From NCBI GenBank assembly GCA_015146655.1, contig VKHL01000061.1, positions 1 to 64,000 of the forward strand: a DNA stretch of 64,000 nucleotides. Reading direction: 5' to 3'. Of the stretch, positions 61,635 through 64,000 are shown in pieces. The DNA comes from Ochromonas danica. Taxonomy: Eukaryota > Sar > Chrysophyceae > Chromulinales > Chromulinaceae. The first letter of the stretch is position 1; every line of letters begins with the position of its first letter. The notes under the pieces were generated by a model. The model ran no database searches and had not been told where the DNA came from. It worked only from the letters and a program-made list of their open reading frames with translations. The position numbers and the translations under genes were made by a program.

Positions 61635-62471
61635 CTAAGGAAAGGAGGGCAAGGCTTGGCTAATAGCACCAGCGCTCTCATCCTCGGCATCGATGAGTTC
61701 GTCGTCGAGCATCTGCAGGAAGGACACGATGTGTCCATGGCGCTGCTCGCCCAGCCGCTGGCCTTCTTCTGTCAGCAACAGAGACTTGATGCGCAAGAGC
61801 TTCTCAAAGAAGTGCGCCACTGCAGAGGCGTCCTTGTTCTTCTGAGACTGCAGATAGACTTCTCGACTGATTGCCTCGGACCCCTGCAGGAGGTCTTGGC
61901 CGAAGAGTTTGCGATTGCATCGCCCGCTGTAGGCCATGCAGCGCGCCACGCCAATAGCGCCGATGGCATCCAAGAGGTCGGCATCTTGCACACAGCGATA
62001 CTCCGCGGAGAGAGTCCAAGGATCAAACTCTTCTCTTGGCCGAATCATATTCTTGTAGCCAACATTCTGGATGATCGAGATGATGTCTTGGCAGGCTGAA
62101 GCGTCCAAAGCTTCCTCTTGAGAAAGTAACGAGGTCACTTGACTCTCTGCGCTCTGTGCAGCTTCGGCGGAGTAGAGCTTGGAGTCCAAGACGTCGTGCA
62201 GCAAGCCGCCGTAGAAGGCGATGACTGGGTTGGCCTGCTGGGTCACCGCGAGACGACGAGCCAAGTTAGCCACGCGATGGCAGTGCGCGACGTCATGAGC
62301 AGCACAGCCAGCCATCTTCATGCGCTCGCTCACGAAGTCTTCCAGTCTCTGGGAGACAACGAAGGCAGCAGGAGTAGCTGTGGCAGTGGAGGAAGACATG
62401 GTGGTGAGATGGCGTGAACCTGGAAGCAGCAGGTTGCAAGTGAGGAAGAGGATTCTTGATGAGAAGAACAT
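61635..62471 (-). CDS. HD-domain phosphohydrolase with leader
   Basis: 278 residues from the first ATG, MFFSSRILFLTCNLLLPGS, a hydrophobic signal-like leader; MSSSTATATP at 62399 is the alternative start. The HD domain reads AAHDVAHCHRVANLARRLA (first His), YGGLLHDVLDSKL (HD) and YRCVQDADLLDAIGAIGVAR (final Asp), with ARCMAYSGR, all as in the YedJ/YpgQ-like bacterial HD hydrolase group. Such enzymes cleave nucleotides or small phosphate esters; the substrate here is unknown. The C-terminus SFLQMLDDELIDAEDESA is acidic. Codon use matches the neighbours, so an old acquisition is likely. Confidence 0.82.
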   Translation of the reverse strand: MFFSSRILFLTCNLLLPGSRHLTTMSSSTATATPAAFVVSQRLEDFVSERMKMAGCAAHDVAHCHRVANLARRLAVTQQANPVIAFYGGLLHDVLDSKLYSAEAAQSAESQVTSLLSQEEALDASACQDIISIIQNVGYKNMIRPREEFDPWTLSAEYRCVQDADLLDAIGAIGVARCMAYSGRCNRKLFGQDLLQGSEAISREVYLQSQKNKDASAVAHFFEKLLRIKSLLLTEEGQRLGEQRHGHIVSFLQMLDDELIDAEDESAGAISQALPSFP

Positions 62472-62922
62472 GGAGCGAAGTCTCACCAGTCAGCAGTCAG
62501 CAGTTGTTGGCAAGAGTGCTGCCAGTCCTTCCTTTGCTGTGGGAGTGAATCAAATCAAAAGCACTTCCCCGCGCATTGAATAATGGCAACACACTGAAGA
62601 AGAACACTGAGGGACAGCAGGGGACGGGAATTAGACTGTGTGGCCAACCAACAGCCAACAGCCAACACAACGAAGTGATCTTATCTTTAACAACCCATTT
62701 ATACATACCAACTACCAACTACCAACTAGCAACTACCAACTACTGCTGTAGTACCAACTAGCAGGCGGTCAGCGGAAGCAAGATCAGAAGAGAGGACGAC
62801 AGAAGACGACATCAAGCAAGATGGTCAAAAATGAAACAATGCCTCGCACAACAAGGCAGGAAGGGCGAAGCCAAACAGGATTGAGAGTATAGGAGGAAGA
62901 GGAAGGCCAAGTCAGGTCAAGG
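62472..62922. other. Spacer with CAACTAC repeats
   Basis: 451 bp. A short degenerate repeat of CCAACTA/GCAACTA units runs from about 62703 to 62765. No coding region is seen; it includes the promoter of the HD gene and the 3' end of the flavoenzyme. Confidence 0.5.
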
Positions 62923-64000
62923 CTAGGTCGAGGAGTAGAGGGAGGAGCGGTTGCCCAGGCGGAAGAGCGAGATGTCGTACTCTGTCTCGCCAGTCAACGC
63001 CAAGTCCTTCAAGATCTCGCCCACCACGGAGCAGAACTTGTAGCCGTGGCCTGAACACGGAGAGGCAAGCACGATATTGGGATGCTGCGGGTGTAAATCT
63101 ATCAAACTGCAGCAGCGAAGAGAGACAGAAGAGATCAGACTCGACGATTAATCAGCAGACATTGGGAGACTTGGGAGAGACTCACAAATGGTCATCGGGC
63201 GTCATCGTGTACATGCACGTCGCAGTCTCGAGCAGTTCTCCATCGAGGCCAGGGATCTTTTGCTGGAAGAGTGCGCGCATAGCGTCCACCTCCTCCTGCG
63301 CCACCTCGCGGTCGAGACTGTCGGGGTCAGCGCAGAGAGTGTGCAAGACTTGTCCGTGCTGCGCGATCTTCACTGCGCCAGGAAAGGTTCCGTCCTCAGG
63401 GAAGCCGTAGAAGTTGTTTCCCTCGCCCAAGTCCCAGATGTAGACGGGCAGGCGGCGCCAGTTGACTGTCGAGTCTCGAGGGCGGAACCAGAAGAGCACT
63501 CGGCGCTCGACGTGCAGAGGGAAAGGAAGGATTGAGTTGAGCAGCTGCGGCGCCCAGGCGCCAACTGTGAGCACGAGCTTCTTGCAGAGGTAGCGCTGCT
63601 TGTCGGTCTGCACGACAACTAGTCCACCCTCCTCCTCCTCCTGCGCCTCATAGGACAACATCTCCTCCAGACAATGCACCTCTGCGCCATGCTCTTTCGC
63701 CATGAGGACGTGAGCCAAGATGCACTTCTCCGGGTTGAGAGTGCCAGCGCTGGTCTCGAAGACGGCGATCTCGTCCTCTGCCAGGCGGAACATCGGGTAG
63801 CGGGCTGCCACCTCATCGGGGGTGAGGATTTCATGCGGCAGGGAATGGTGAGCGATGGAGCGCAGAGTGCCCTGAACGATCTCGTCGTCGGCCTTGCCCA
63901 CCATCAGACCCCCGCAGAGGTTCAGCAGCGGCTGGCCGTCGTCCTCCTCCTGCTCCTGCTTCGCCTCGTAGAAGACCTTCAGCTCCTTCCACAGAGTCAA
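62923..64000 (-). CDS. Sarcosine-oxidase-type FAD enzyme (5' part outside window)
   Basis: Exons 63186..64000 (continuing beyond the edge) and 62923..63106 (79-nt intron, phase 2). The visible part lacks the FAD Rossmann start but carries the second half of the DAO/MSOX family: MTPDDHFLIDLHPQHPNIVL after splicing, ASPCSGHGYKFCSVVGEILK (the SGHGFKF motif that in MSOX lies before the flavin-contacting loop), and ALTGETEYDISLFRLGN. KLVLTVGAWAPQLL contains the FAD-binding GAWA. A Cys of MSOX that links FAD covalently may correspond to ASPCSGHG. Sarcosine, pipecolate or N-methyl-amino acid oxidation are all possible. An acidic insert (QEQEEDDGQ) is unusual. Confidence 0.83.

Noticed and set aside
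1-64000. Retroelements, integrated viruses or intact DNA transposons
   Set aside because: I saw no reverse transcriptase, integrase, transposase or capsid-type motifs and no long terminal repeats.

Overview
This window is nuclear DNA from a compact, gene-dense eukaryotic genome, most likely a photosynthetic stramenopile (ochrophyte alga) or another alga with a complex secondary plastid. Spliceosomal GT-AG introns of about 54-105 nt interrupt many genes. The gene content is eukaryotic: VPS35, a THADA/Trm732-like protein, PIG-V, a SNAPC4-like Myb protein, Ctf8, a TFIIIC subunit and PET117. Several proteins start with a signal peptide followed by an aromatic residue in an ASAFAP-like setting (adenylate kinase, an RlmI-like methyltransferase, a two-TM protein), which is the hallmark of red-type secondary plastids. 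A DUF1350 protein, a family of cyanobacteria and plastid-bearing eukaryotes, points the same way. The exact lineage is inference.

Layout. 1-6.7 kb is accessory-looking: a partial member of an unknown four-gene family, three tandem copies of a second unknown family (two are a recent 1,262-bp duplication) and a relic of a fourth copy, with the DUF1350 gene between the tandem copies and the relic. 7-12.8 kb: SNAPC4-like, LRR/coiled-coil, P5C-reductase-like and RlmI-like genes. 12.8-14.5 kb has no firm gene. 14.5-22.5 kb: plastid adenylate kinase, FkbM methyltransferase, an MIT-like protein, ankyrin protein, PET117, TraB-domain protein, tRNA-Gly and mL49. 22.7-32.8 kb: THADA, VPS35 and an AceTr/GPR1-type transporter. 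33-38.6 kb: a 1,563-residue Ser/Thr-tract protein followed by a 57-bp minisatellite. 38.6-47 kb: a fold-back hairpin, three more members of the first unknown family and two other orphans. 47.5-64 kb: TrmA/RlmCD-type uracil methyltransferase, a second tRNA-Gly, a coiled-coil protein, an RNase H-domain fusion, TFIIIC-sub6-like, a plastid two-TM protein, Ctf8, PIG-V, an SMP-domain (TEX2/Nvj2-like) protein, an HD phosphohydrolase and a partial sarcosine-oxidase-type flavoenzyme.

Most genes are housekeeping and are not organised into a shared pathway; many neighbours are divergent pairs with 100-250 bp between start codons. The main unexplained signals are: (1) a palindrome centred on TTCCATGGAA that I found only in four divergent intergenic regions; (2) a 31-bp hairpin whose four plus-strand mismatches all become G-U pairs if it is transcribed from the minus strand; (3) two lineage-restricted-looking gene families, with a visible case of intron erosion in one and intron loss in the other; (4) a 74-bp promoter-proximal repeat duplicated upstream of orphan genes. 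I saw no retroelement, integrated virus, CRISPR array or intact DNA transposon.
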